From Aphodomonas sp964553125 (GTDB taxonomy: Bacteria > Bacillota > Clostridia > Christensenellales > Aristaeellaceae), in NCBI GenBank assembly GCA_964553125.1, contig CAZKJW010000098.1, positions 1-8,754 on the forward strand: 8,754 bases of DNA, written 5' to 3'. Position 1 is the first letter of the stretch, and the number at the start of each line of letters is the position of its first letter. Shown piece after piece: positions 1 through 5,765 of the stretch. A program made the position numbers and the translations under genes. The notes below the pieces were generated by a model. It searched no databases and had not been told where the DNA came from. It saw only the letters and a program-made list of their open reading frames with translations.

Positions 1-1
1 G

Positions 2-37
2 GCCTGCGAGCCCTCCGACACCTCCCGGAGATTTTGA
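2..37 (+). CDS. Possible 3' end of an upstream gene (partial)
   Basis: The frame ending at the TGA at 35-37 is open back to the window edge and would give a tail ending SDTSRRF. An intrinsic terminator begins 10 bases after this stop, which is where one would expect a gene to end. The fragment is far too short to identify, and short open frames occur by chance in GC-rich DNA. The terminator is the main argument that a gene ends here. The product is unknown. Confidence 0.25.
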   Translation, partial: ACEPSDTSRRF

Positions 38-46
38 GCATCCGGA

Positions 47-69
47 GGGCGGCTTGCCGCCCTGTTTTT
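47..69 (+). terminator. Intrinsic terminator of the upstream unit
   Basis: GGGCGG (47-52) and CCGCCC (57-62) form a six-base-pair GC stem with a CTTG loop. It is followed by TG and five T residues (65-69). This is a compact rho-independent terminator reading left to right. The 5' arm can also pair with an upstream CCCTCCG at 11-17, as reported in the findings. Confidence 0.75.
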
Positions 70-100
70 ATATGGCAGCAAAATGCCGTTTTCATGCGTC

Positions 101-109
101 TGATATATG
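101..109 (+). promoter_or_regulatory. Possible extended -10 promoter for the serine hydrolase
   Basis: TGATATATG contains an extended -10 arrangement (TG, one base, then TATATG at 104-109) about 30 bases before the start codon. No good -35 hexamer lies 16-18 bases upstream, so the call rests on the -10 alone. The hydrolase follows a terminator and so needs its own promoter. The same TG-A-TA form recurs in the two stronger promoters at 1589 and 4507. Confidence 0.35.
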
Positions 110-140
110 GGACACAGAAGAAAGGAACGCAGCGAACGAA

Positions 141-1562
141 ATGAAGCGGATACTTGCACTCATTTTGGCCATGCTGATTTTTGCCGCGCAGGGCGCGGCG
201 GAATGCGCATGTCCCGACGCGCAGGAGCACGCCCGCAGACAGGCGGCCGTGGAAAAGGTGCTGGCGGCATATGAAGCGATGGGCGCATCCGTTGCGATTG
301 TTTCCAACGGGCAGGTCGTGGACACGTTCGTCTATGGCCGGGCGAACCGCGCGGAGAATACGCCGGTGACGGAGGAGACGTTTTTCAAGGTTGCGTCGGT
401 GACGAAAATGGTTTCGGCGCTGGGCGTGATGCGCCTTGTGGAAAACCGCGCCATGGAGCTGGACGCGGATATTTCAACGTATCTGCCCTTTGCCGTGCGC
501 AATCCGTATTACCCCGACACGCCCATCACCCTGCGGCAGATCATGTCGCATACGGCTACGCTCTGCGACGATTATCACTACAAAGAAGCGACGGACTACG
601 GCCGCATCACGCCGCTGTCCACCGTGTTTGAGGGCAAGTACAGCAAGAACAATTTTCTTGCAAAGCAGCCGGGAACGGTGAGCGATTATTCCAACTTCGG
701 CGGGGGAATGCTGGGCGTGTTCATGGAGGAGCTGACCGGCATGACGGTGGACGAATATATGCAGCAGTATATTTTCGAGCCGCTGGGCGTCACGGCGGCG
801 TATCACACGCCGAACCTGCCCGCCGACGCGCAGATTGCGCGCATTTACAACATTGAAACCACCGGCATGACGCTGGACATGATGGCGTCCGACGACACGC
901 ACTGGTTCGCCGAGCCGGAGCTGGACTATGTTCACACCGCGGGCGGCCTGATGTGTACCGCGGAAGGGCTGGCGAAGCTGCTCATCTGCATCATCGGCGA
1001 CGGCACGTATAACGGCACGCGCATTCTGCGGCCGGAAACTGTGGCGGCCATGCGCACGATGCAGAACAATCTCGGCTCCGTCGCTTGCGAATCAAACCGC
1101 GGCCTGAACATGAACATTCTCACCGACGTGCTCGTGCCCGGACGCACGATGTACGGCCATCAGGGCAAGGCCTACGGAATGATCGCCGCCGCTTACGGCG
1201 ACCCGGAGGATCAGACCGGCGTGGTGATGATCACAAACGGCTGCAACGCTTCCACGTTCAATTCCGTCGCGCGCATTGCGCGGGCGCTGCTGACGGAGAT
1301 CTATCAGGGCTGGCTGGATGATCCAAACGCCTACCGGCTGGCGGAGCCGGTTCCCACGCCCGCGCTGGGTCCTGTGCCCACGCCCGCGCCGCCGCTGCCG
1401 TCGGAGCCGGTGCCCGCATCGACGCCCGCGCCGCTGCCCGAAGCGCTGCCCACGTTTGACGGCGAACTGACGATTCGCCCGGCGGACTGGATGTTCGAGG
1501 AGGATACGCACTCCGAATGGACGGAGGGGGAAGCGGACGAATTGCCCGCGGCTGTGTTTTGA
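141..1562 (+). CDS. Secreted serine hydrolase, beta-lactamase/PBP fold
   Basis: This 473-residue exported protein belongs to the class C beta-lactamase / D,D-peptidase superfamily (Pfam Beta-lactamase type). Residues 1-20 are a signal peptide: a basic MKR, a hydrophobic core, and a plausible cleavage after GAA. The three active-site elements are visible: S86-V-T-K89 (nucleophile and general base), Y183-S-N185, and H340-Q-G342 in place of the KTG triad. The catalytic domain ends near residue 395. Residues 403-435 form a proline-rich linker with repeated PTPA-like units, and the last 35 residues are acidic. I see no LPXTG motif, transmembrane segment or lipobox, so the tail may cross or contact the cell wall. 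The start at 141 was chosen because the signal peptide begins there and AAAGGA (121-126) lies upstream; the frame is open further upstream but reads into the terminator. Substrate is not readable from sequence: carboxypeptidase, esterase and beta-lactam-binding roles are all possible in this family. Confidence 0.9.
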   Translation: MKRILALILAMLIFAAQGAAECACPDAQEHARRQAAVEKVLAAYEAMGASVAIVSNGQVVDTFVYGRANRAENTPVTEETFFKVASVTKMVSALGVMRLVENRAMELDADISTYLPFAVRNPYYPDTPITLRQIMSHTATLCDDYHYKEATDYGRITPLSTVFEGKYSKNNFLAKQPGTVSDYSNFGGGMLGVFMEELTGMTVDEYMQQYIFEPLGVTAAYHTPNLPADAQIARIYNIETTGMTLDMMASDDTHWFAEPELDYVHTAGGLMCTAEGLAKLLICIIGDGTYNGTRILRPETVAAMRTMQNNLGSVACESNRGLNMNILTDVLVPGRTMYGHQGKAYGMIAAAYGDPEDQTGVVMITNGCNASTFNSVARIARALLTEIYQGWLDDPNAYRLAEPVPTPALGPVPTPAPPLPSEPVPASTPAPLPEALPTFDGELTIRPADWMFEEDTHSEWTEGEADELPAAVF

Positions 1563-1568
1563 AGCCGA

Positions 1569-1597
1569 TTGACAGGGAAAACACAACCTGATACAAT
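1569..1597 (+). promoter_or_regulatory. Strong sigma-A promoter of the kinase-galM-C26 operon
   Basis: The -35 box TTGACA (1569-1574) is a perfect consensus. A 17-base spacer leads to TACAAT (1592-1597), preceded by TG at 1589-1590 as an extended -10. The promoter starts seven bases after the hydrolase stop codon. Transcription should begin near 1604, leaving an untranslated leader of about 195 bases before the TTG start at 1798. Confidence 0.85.
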
Positions 1598-1603
1598 TTT
1601 TGC

Positions 1604-1797
1604 GAGGGATTTTTTCCTGCGCCTGCGCGCCGAAAAAGACGAAATCGCCCCGACGGAAGGCTTTCCGCGCGGGGCGTATCAAAGAGGAGCCGCGCCGTCA
1701 GCCTTGACTGCCGGACACGGGCGGCGAAGCTCCTCCCGGCATACAGCATGTCCGGAGCGCGCGCAGAATATGCGCGGCGGAGAACGGAGGGACGGGT
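1604..1797 (+). promoter_or_regulatory. Long structured 5' leader, candidate cis-regulatory RNA
   Basis: This untranslated leader contains three foldable parts. Hairpin A (1646-1676) has a 7-bp outer stem (CGCCCCG/CGGGGCG) and an inner CGGAA/TTCCG stem. Element B has a 7-bp stem GAGGAGC (1684-1690) with GCTCCTC (1729-1735), plus CGCCG/CGGCG inside. Its loop segment CCGGACA (1711-1717) is perfectly complementary to TGTCCGG (1749-1755), which would make a pseudoknot. Hairpin C (1760-1776) has a CGCGCA/TGCGCG stem just before the ribosome binding site. CCTCC at 1732-1736 can pair with the Shine-Dalgarno GGAGG (1786-1790), so forming or breaking stem B could expose or hide the start. I match this to no known riboswitch class. 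Complementarity is common in GC-rich DNA, so function is an inference. Confidence 0.4.
1786..1791 (+). promoter_or_regulatory. Ribosome binding site fixing a TTG start
   Basis: GGAGGG lies six bases before the TTG at 1798. No ATG or GTG start in this frame precedes the first membrane segment, so this site decides the kinase start. Confidence 0.75.
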
Positions 1798-2688
1798 TTG
1801 CATCGCACGGTCGATATCAAAAAGGCGGCGCGCTACGCCGTGTTTCTCAACGCCGTCCAGATTGCCGCGGCCGTCGCCATTGCGCTGCTGGTGATTTTTA
1901 CCGACATCGAAACGCGCGCCAACTGGCGCTACGTCGCCGCGCTGGTGTGCGTGGCGGCGCTGCTGGTGATTTGCGGCGCGGCGATCGATATCGGCAACGC
2001 CCGTTCCGCAGAGCGCATCAAGGAGCAGTCGGAAATGCTGGAGGAGGCCTATGCGCAGCTGGAATCGCTCAACGGCGCGCTGCGCGCCCAGCGGCATGAT
2101 TTCCGCAACCACCTTCAGGTGATCGGCGGCCTGCTGGAAATGGGCGAGACGAGCGACGCGGCGGAGTATATCGACCGCGTGTACGGCTCGGTGGGCGCGC
2201 TCTCGGCGCAGCTGAGAACGGCGAGCCCCGCCGTGAACGCGCTTCTGCGCGTGAAAACCGCAGAGGCGCAGAAGCGCGGAATCCCCCTGAGCGTGATCGT
2301 CCGCTCCGCGTGGGAAGGGCTGCCTGCGCAGGGCTGGGAGATGTGCCGCGTGCTGGGCAACCTGATCGACAACGCGATGGACGCGCTGAAGGAAACCGAA
2401 AAGCCGCGCGTGGAGGTCACCCTCGGGGAAAGCAGGCAGGCGCTTACCTTCGCCGTGGAAAATAATGGCCCTGAAATTCCGGCAGAAATGCGCGAGAAGA
2501 TTTTCCAGCCCGGCTTCACAACCAAAGGCGGCGAGCGCGGACAGGGGCTTGCCATTGTGCGCGAGATTGTCGCGGGCTATGGCGGCGAACTGACGCTGGA
2601 GTCCGACCCGGAACGCACGGCGTTTTGCGGCCGTCTGCCCAAGAGCGCGGCGCAGCCGCCCGAGAACGAAAAAGGAGAAGCAAAATGA
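1798..2688 (+). CDS. Spo0B-type membrane sensor histidine kinase
   Basis: This 296-residue kinase has two predicted membrane helices (about 13-35 and 44-65) separated by only some eight residues, so it has essentially no extracellular sensor domain. A helical linker (66-95) leads to the phosphoacceptor helix RHDFRNHLQVIGG with H100, typical of the Spo0B-like / DcuS-CitA / AgrC-type HDxxNHL group. The GHKL ATPase domain follows: N-box LGNLIDNAMDAL (186-197, N192), a G1 region NNGPEI (222-227), an F-box around EKIFQPGF, and the G2 motif GERGQGL (245-251). It probably autophosphorylates H100 and passes phosphate to a response regulator, but none is encoded nearby. The TTG start is supported by GGAGGG six bases upstream. 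The stop overlaps the galM start as ATGA (2685-2688), implying translational coupling. The signal is unknown; a membrane- or cytoplasm-derived cue, or a partner sensor, is inferred from the missing ectodomain. Confidence 0.88.
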   Translation: MHRTVDIKKAARYAVFLNAVQIAAAVAIALLVIFTDIETRANWRYVAALVCVAALLVICGAAIDIGNARSAERIKEQSEMLEEAYAQLESLNGALRAQRHDFRNHLQVIGGLLEMGETSDAAEYIDRVYGSVGALSAQLRTASPAVNALLRVKTAEAQKRGIPLSVIVRSAWEGLPAQGWEMCRVLGNLIDNAMDALKETEKPRVEVTLGESRQALTFAVENNGPEIPAEMREKIFQPGFTTKGGERGQGLAIVREIVAGYGGELTLESDPERTAFCGRLPKSAAQPPENEKGEAK

Positions 2689-3740
2689 CAAAGATTTCCT
2701 GCCGCCCGATGGGCGAGATGAACGGAACGCCTGTGGAACTGTATACCCTGACGAACGCGCAGGGCGCGTATGCGGAAATTTCGACGCTCGGCGGCACGAT
2801 CGTTTCCATTCATGTGCCGGACAGAAACGGCGTGATCGGCGATGTGACGCTCGGCTATGACACGGTGGAGACAATCCGGGACGGCGGCGGCTACATGGGC
2901 AAGCTGATCGGCCGCTACGGCAACCGCATCGGCGGCGCGGCGTTCGAGCTGAACGGCAAGACCTACACGCTTGCGAAAAACAACGGCGAAAACACGCTGC
3001 ACGGCGGCTGGCAGGGCTTTGACAAGAAGGTCTGGGCGGCGCGTATGGAGGGCGAAGCGCTTGCGCTGTCGATGGTCAGCCCGGACGGCGAGGAGGGTTA
3101 TCCCGGCACGCTGCATGTGACCGTGACCTACACGTTCTCCGAGGAGAATGCGCTGGGCATCCACTACGAGGCGCAGAGCGATCAGGATACGATCATCAAC
3201 CTGACGAACCATGTCTACTTCAACCTTTCCGGCCCTGAGGCGGAAAGCGTCTGCGGGCATCGCATCCAGATTGAAGCTGATCGCTTCACCGAGGTTTCGA
3301 GCGCTGCGTGCATTCCGACGGGCAGGCTGCCGCAGGTGGATGGCACGCCGTTTGACCTGCGCGCGCCGCGCGTCATTTCCGAAGGGCTGTCCCATCAGGA
3401 GGAATGCGAGCAGCTTCGCTTCGGCAACGGCTACGACCACAATTTTGTCGTTGCGGGCTGGGATGGCAGCTTCCGCCGCATCGCTACGCTCTTTGACGAC
3501 GCTTCCGGCCGGCGCATGGAAACGTGGACGGATCAGCCCGGCGTGCAGTTTTACGGTGGGAACGGCATCTCCGGCAATGTGCCGGGCAAGCTCGGAAAGC
3601 CCTACGGAAAACGGCAGGGGCTGTGCCTGGAAACGCAGCACTTCCCGGACAGCGTGCATCATGCGGACTTCCCCAGCTGCGTGCTGAAGGCCGGAGAGAA
3701 ATACGACACGCGCACGGAATATCGCTTTTTTGCCGAATGA
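2685..3740 (+). CDS. galM: Galactose mutarotase (aldose 1-epimerase)
   Basis: GalM interconverts the alpha and beta anomers of galactose and related aldoses in the cytoplasm, feeding galactokinase in the Leloir pathway. The 351-residue length is normal for the family, and the landmarks are all present: R81 in GNRIGG, H106 in ENTLHGG, the catalytic acid H176 in NLTNHVYFNLSG, D251 in GNGYDHNFV, and the catalytic base E316 in LCLETQHFPD. The ATG at 2685 has AAAGGAG (2671-2677) seven bases upstream and overlaps the kinase stop by four bases. The gene overlaps the next one by another ATGA (3737-3740). No galK, galT or galE is in the window, so its presence in an operon with a sensor kinase is unusual. 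The substrate could be another aldose, since paralogues in this family differ in preference. Confidence 0.95.
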   Translation: MTKISCRPMGEMNGTPVELYTLTNAQGAYAEISTLGGTIVSIHVPDRNGVIGDVTLGYDTVETIRDGGGYMGKLIGRYGNRIGGAAFELNGKTYTLAKNNGENTLHGGWQGFDKKVWAARMEGEALALSMVSPDGEEGYPGTLHVTVTYTFSEENALGIHYEAQSDQDTIINLTNHVYFNLSGPEAESVCGHRIQIEADRFTEVSSAACIPTGRLPQVDGTPFDLRAPRVISEGLSHQEECEQLRFGNGYDHNFVVAGWDGSFRRIATLFDDASGRRMETWTDQPGVQFYGGNGISGNVPGKLGKPYGKRQGLCLETQHFPDSVHHADFPSCVLKAGEKYDTRTEYRFFAE

Positions 3741-4429
3741 GCCGCCTGATTGGAATCGTGCCCACGGCGCGTCTGTTTGCCAACGACGACCCCTATCAGG
3801 ACAATTACGTTTTCGTCAACCAATACGTCAAGCGCATCGTGGAAGCGGGCGGCGTGCCCGTCGGCGTGCTCGGCGTGGACGGCGAAATCGCGCCCGGCGC
3901 GCTGGAGGCGTGCGACGCGCTGCTTCTGTGCGGCGGCGGGAAGATCTGGCCGTATCACATTCAGGCGGTGGAGCACGCGGCGCAGACCGGCAAGCCGCTG
4001 CTGGGCGTGTGCCTCGGAATGCAGGCGATGTGCGCGTATTACATGATCCGCGAGGAAGCAGAAGCGCGCGGCTGGACGGACGGCGCGGCGGATATTTTTT
4101 CCGCGCTCAAGCGCGAAAAATATTACTTCACCCGCCCCGTTGCGCATCACTGGGACGTGCCGCTGACCCGCAGCACGGTGGACGACGTGAAGCATCCGGT
4201 GTGCTTTGCGCCTGGGTCGCGCATTGCGCGGCTGCTCGGCGCGGAAGGCACCATGGGCGCGTCGATGCACCGTTACCGCTCCGACCATGTGCCGCAGGGA
4301 CTGCGCCTGTGCGCGTGGACGGACGACGGCTGCATTGAGGGCGTCGAGAATGAAACGATGCTCGGCGTTCAGTTCCATCCCGAGGTGGACGGCGTGCATC
4401 ACCGGCTGTTTGAAATGCTGGTTCAGTGA
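3737..4429 (+). CDS. Class I glutamine amidotransferase-like C26 hydrolase
   Basis: This 230-residue protein has the class I glutamine amidotransferase fold in the peptidase C26 / gamma-glutamyl-GABA hydrolase (PuuD-like) form. The triad is clear: nucleophile C92 in LLGVCLGMQ, then H214 and E216 in LGVQFHPE. The LLCGGG segment (64-68) would form the oxyanion region. The N-terminus, with IGIVPT followed by DDPYQDNYVFVNQYVKRI, fits C26 enzymes that cleave gamma-glutamyl amides. Unlike synthetases such as carbamoyl-phosphate or GMP synthase, no partner domain is fused. It starts inside the galM stop (ATGA) with no strong ribosome binding site, so translation is likely coupled. It is the last gene before the terminator at 4449. 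The substrate is unproven; gamma-glutamyl-GABA or another gamma-glutamyl compound, possibly peptidoglycan-related, is inference. Confidence 0.85.
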   Translation: MSRLIGIVPTARLFANDDPYQDNYVFVNQYVKRIVEAGGVPVGVLGVDGEIAPGALEACDALLLCGGGKIWPYHIQAVEHAAQTGKPLLGVCLGMQAMCAYYMIREEAEARGWTDGAADIFSALKREKYYFTRPVAHHWDVPLTRSTVDDVKHPVCFAPGSRIARLLGAEGTMGASMHRYRSDHVPQGLRLCAWTDDGCIEGVENETMLGVQFHPEVDGVHHRLFEMLVQ

Positions 4430-4448
4430 ATCGGTTTATAGCATAAAG

Positions 4449-4475
4449 GGAGAACCCGCGGGTTCTCCTTTTTTT
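4449..4475 (+). terminator. Intrinsic terminator of the kinase-galM-C26 operon
   Basis: A perfect 20-base palindrome (4449-4468; arms GGAGAACC/GGTTCTCC, centre CGCG) is followed by seven T residues (4469-4475) and preceded by AAA. It begins 19 bases after the C26 stop and separates the operon from the promoter that starts at 4487. Confidence 0.93.
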
Positions 4476-4486
4476 ACAGCCAAGGA

Positions 4487-4515
4487 TTGACAGAACAAAT
4501 AGAAAGTGATATCAT
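4487..4515 (+). promoter_or_regulatory. Strong sigma-A promoter of the SPFH operon
   Basis: The consensus -35 TTGACA (4487-4492) is followed by a 17-base spacer and TATCAT (4510-4515), with an extended -10 TG at 4507-4508. Transcription should start near 4522, giving a leader of about 30 bases. The -10 box is embedded in a palindrome described separately. Confidence 0.85.
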
Positions 4516-4525
4516 TTTGATATCA
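4507..4525 (+). promoter_or_regulatory. Twin TGATATCA palindromes, probable operator
   Basis: The 8-bp perfect palindrome TGATATCA occurs at 4507-4514 and again at 4518-4525, eleven bases apart start to start and so on the same face of the helix. The first copy overlaps the -10 box and the second covers the predicted transcription start. Two spaced palindromes suit cooperative binding by ribbon-helix-helix dimers, and the second gene of this operon encodes such a protein. The repeat is directly visible; its use as an autoregulatory operator is inferred. Confidence 0.65.
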
Positions 4526-4552
4526 ACAAAAAAACAAAGGAGAATGCGCTTT

Positions 4553-5557
4553 ATGAAAGAGATTGTTCTTGAAAAAAGAAAAAACGGCATGACCGTGCTG
4601 CTCTGCATGATCGCCGTGTTTGTTCTTGCTGTTCTGGCGTGCGTGCTCGGCGGAATCGCCCTGGACCGGGGCGGAAGCCCGGCGCTGCTTGCGGCGGGTC
4701 TCGTCGTCATTTTTGTGTGGTGGATTCCGCTGCTGGGGCTGAAGGTGCTCAAGCCGCAGGAGGCGCTTGTGCTGACGCTTTTCGGCAAATACATCGGCAC
4801 GCTCAAGGGCGAAGGGTTTTATTTCGTCAACCCCTTCTGCGTGGGCGTGAACCCTGCGGCGCAGACGAAGCTGAACCAGAGCGGCGACGTGAACGCCGTA
4901 AAGAGCGGCGCGGCGCAGACGGGAACTTCGGCTGAGGTTACCAGCAAGAAAATCTCGCTCAAAATCATGACCCTCAATAACAACCGTCAGAAGATCAACG
5001 ATTGCCTCGGCAATCCGATTGAGATCGGCATTGCGGTCATGTGGCGCGTGGTGGATACGGCGAAGGCCGTTTTTACCGTCGATAACTTCAAGGAGTATCT
5101 CTCGCTCCAGTGCGACAGCGCGCTGCGCAACATCGTGCGAATCTACCCCTACGACGTCGCGCCGAACGTGGACACGACCGGCGACGGAATCGCCGACGGG
5201 GGCAGCCTGCGCGGTTCAAGCGAGGTTGTGGCCGCGCGCATCCGCGACGAGATTCAGCAGAAGGTCGCCGAAGCCGGGCTGGAGATCGTCGAGGCGCGCA
5301 TCACCTATCTCGCCTACGCGCCGGAAATCGCCGCCGTCATGCTGCAGCGGCAGCAGGCGTCCGCCATCATCGACGCGCGCAAGATGATCGTGGACGGCGC
5401 GGTCGGCATGGTGGAAATGGCGCTGGAGCGCCTGAACGCAAGCGGCGTGGTGGAGCTGGACGAGGAGCGCAAGGCCGCCATGGTGTCGAATCTTCTGGTG
5501 GTGCTCTGCGGCAACCGCGACGCGCAGCCGGTCGTTAATTCCGGCAGCCTGTACTGA
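4553..5557 (+). CDS. SPFH/band-7 domain membrane protein
   Basis: This 334-residue membrane-anchored protein is of the stomatin/prohibitin/flotillin (SPFH) superfamily, whose members oligomerise and organise membrane microdomains or proteases. Two hydrophobic segments (about 15-36 and 44-63) precede the SPFH domain, which opens with LKPQEALVLTLFGKYIGTLKGEGFYFVNPF (about 66-95) and runs to about 250. After it come EARITYLAYAPEIAAVMLQRQQASAIIDAR (247-276), a helical region, and the end AQPVVNSGSLY. From memory, the last two parts are conserved in a subfamily found next to small ribbon-helix-helix genes. Residues 207-217 read DTTGDGIADGG, an acidic Gly-rich loop resembling a calcium-binding repeat. 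The start at 4553 has AAAGGAG (4536-4542) ten bases upstream. The ATG at 4544 is one base from that site, and the TTG at 4487 is the -35 box itself. The next gene begins one base after the stop. Confidence 0.88.
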   Translation: MKEIVLEKRKNGMTVLLCMIAVFVLAVLACVLGGIALDRGGSPALLAAGLVVIFVWWIPLLGLKVLKPQEALVLTLFGKYIGTLKGEGFYFVNPFCVGVNPAAQTKLNQSGDVNAVKSGAAQTGTSAEVTSKKISLKIMTLNNNRQKINDCLGNPIEIGIAVMWRVVDTAKAVFTVDNFKEYLSLQCDSALRNIVRIYPYDVAPNVDTTGDGIADGGSLRGSSEVVAARIRDEIQQKVAEAGLEIVEARITYLAYAPEIAAVMLQRQQASAIIDARKMIVDGAVGMVEMALERLNASGVVELDEERKAAMVSNLLVVLCGNRDAQPVVNSGSLY

Positions 5558-5558
5558 C

Positions 5559-5762
5559 ATGGCCGCCGAACCGAAAAAACAGATTCCGCTGCGCCTGTCG
5601 GCCAAGCTGTACGACGCGCTGGCCGCGTGGGCGGAGGATGATTTCCGCTCCGTTAACGGGCAGATCGAGTACCTTCTGACGGAATGCGTCCGCCAGCGGA
5701 AAAAGAACGGGAAATATGTGTCCGATCAGATCGACGTGCCGCCGGAACTGGACATTCGCTGA
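5559..5762 (+). CDS. Arc-type ribbon-helix-helix DNA-binding protein
   Basis: This 67-residue protein has the layout of an Arc/MetJ-like ribbon-helix-helix dimer. A short strand KQIPLRL (7-13) would insert into the DNA major groove. Helix A follows (about 15-27), then a turn at FRSVNGQ, where the N-terminus of helix B would contact the phosphates, then helix B (about 33-48). The charged tail 49-67 has no recognised fold. It starts one base after the SPFH stop with no clear ribosome binding site, so it is probably translated by coupling. A free-standing protein of this class usually represses a promoter. The twin palindromes over the operon's own promoter are the natural target, which is inference. 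An antitoxin role is possible for the fold, but no small toxin gene is adjacent. Confidence 0.85.
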   Translation: MAAEPKKQIPLRLSAKLYDALAAWAEDDFRSVNGQIEYLLTECVRQRKKNGKYVSDQIDVPPELDIR

Positions 5763-5765
5763 GCG

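Noticed and set aside
1646..1676. Hairpin A as an intrinsic terminator
   Set aside because: No T run follows on the plus strand, and the minus-strand flank has only a broken T stretch some distance from the stem.
1684..1755. Possible lysine-type or other known riboswitch in the leader (AGAGG and GGCGAAGC-like strings)
   Set aside because: Only short fragments resemble the lysine aptamer; the five-helix core and required spacing are absent, so I did not assign a class.
1569..2099. Open frame starting with TTG inside the -35 box and running into the kinase gene
   Set aside because: The start lies upstream of the transcription start, the composition is not protein-like, and the kinase frame has clear motifs over the same bases.
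1258..2874. Very long minus-strand open frame (538 codons) opposite the hydrolase and kinase
   Set aside because: It spans two real genes and their promoter, is Arg/His/Ala-rich without motifs, and is a typical antisense shadow of GC-rich coding DNA.
4487..4552. Earlier starts for the SPFH protein (TTG at 4487, ATG at 4544)
   Set aside because: The TTG is the -35 hexamer and the ATG at 4544 is one base from the ribosome binding site. The ATG at 4553 has workable spacing and the expected N-terminus.
5559..5762. Toxin-antitoxin system based on the ribbon-helix-helix protein
   Set aside because: Neighbours are a full-length SPFH protein and a convergent radical SAM gene; no small toxin-like gene is adjacent.
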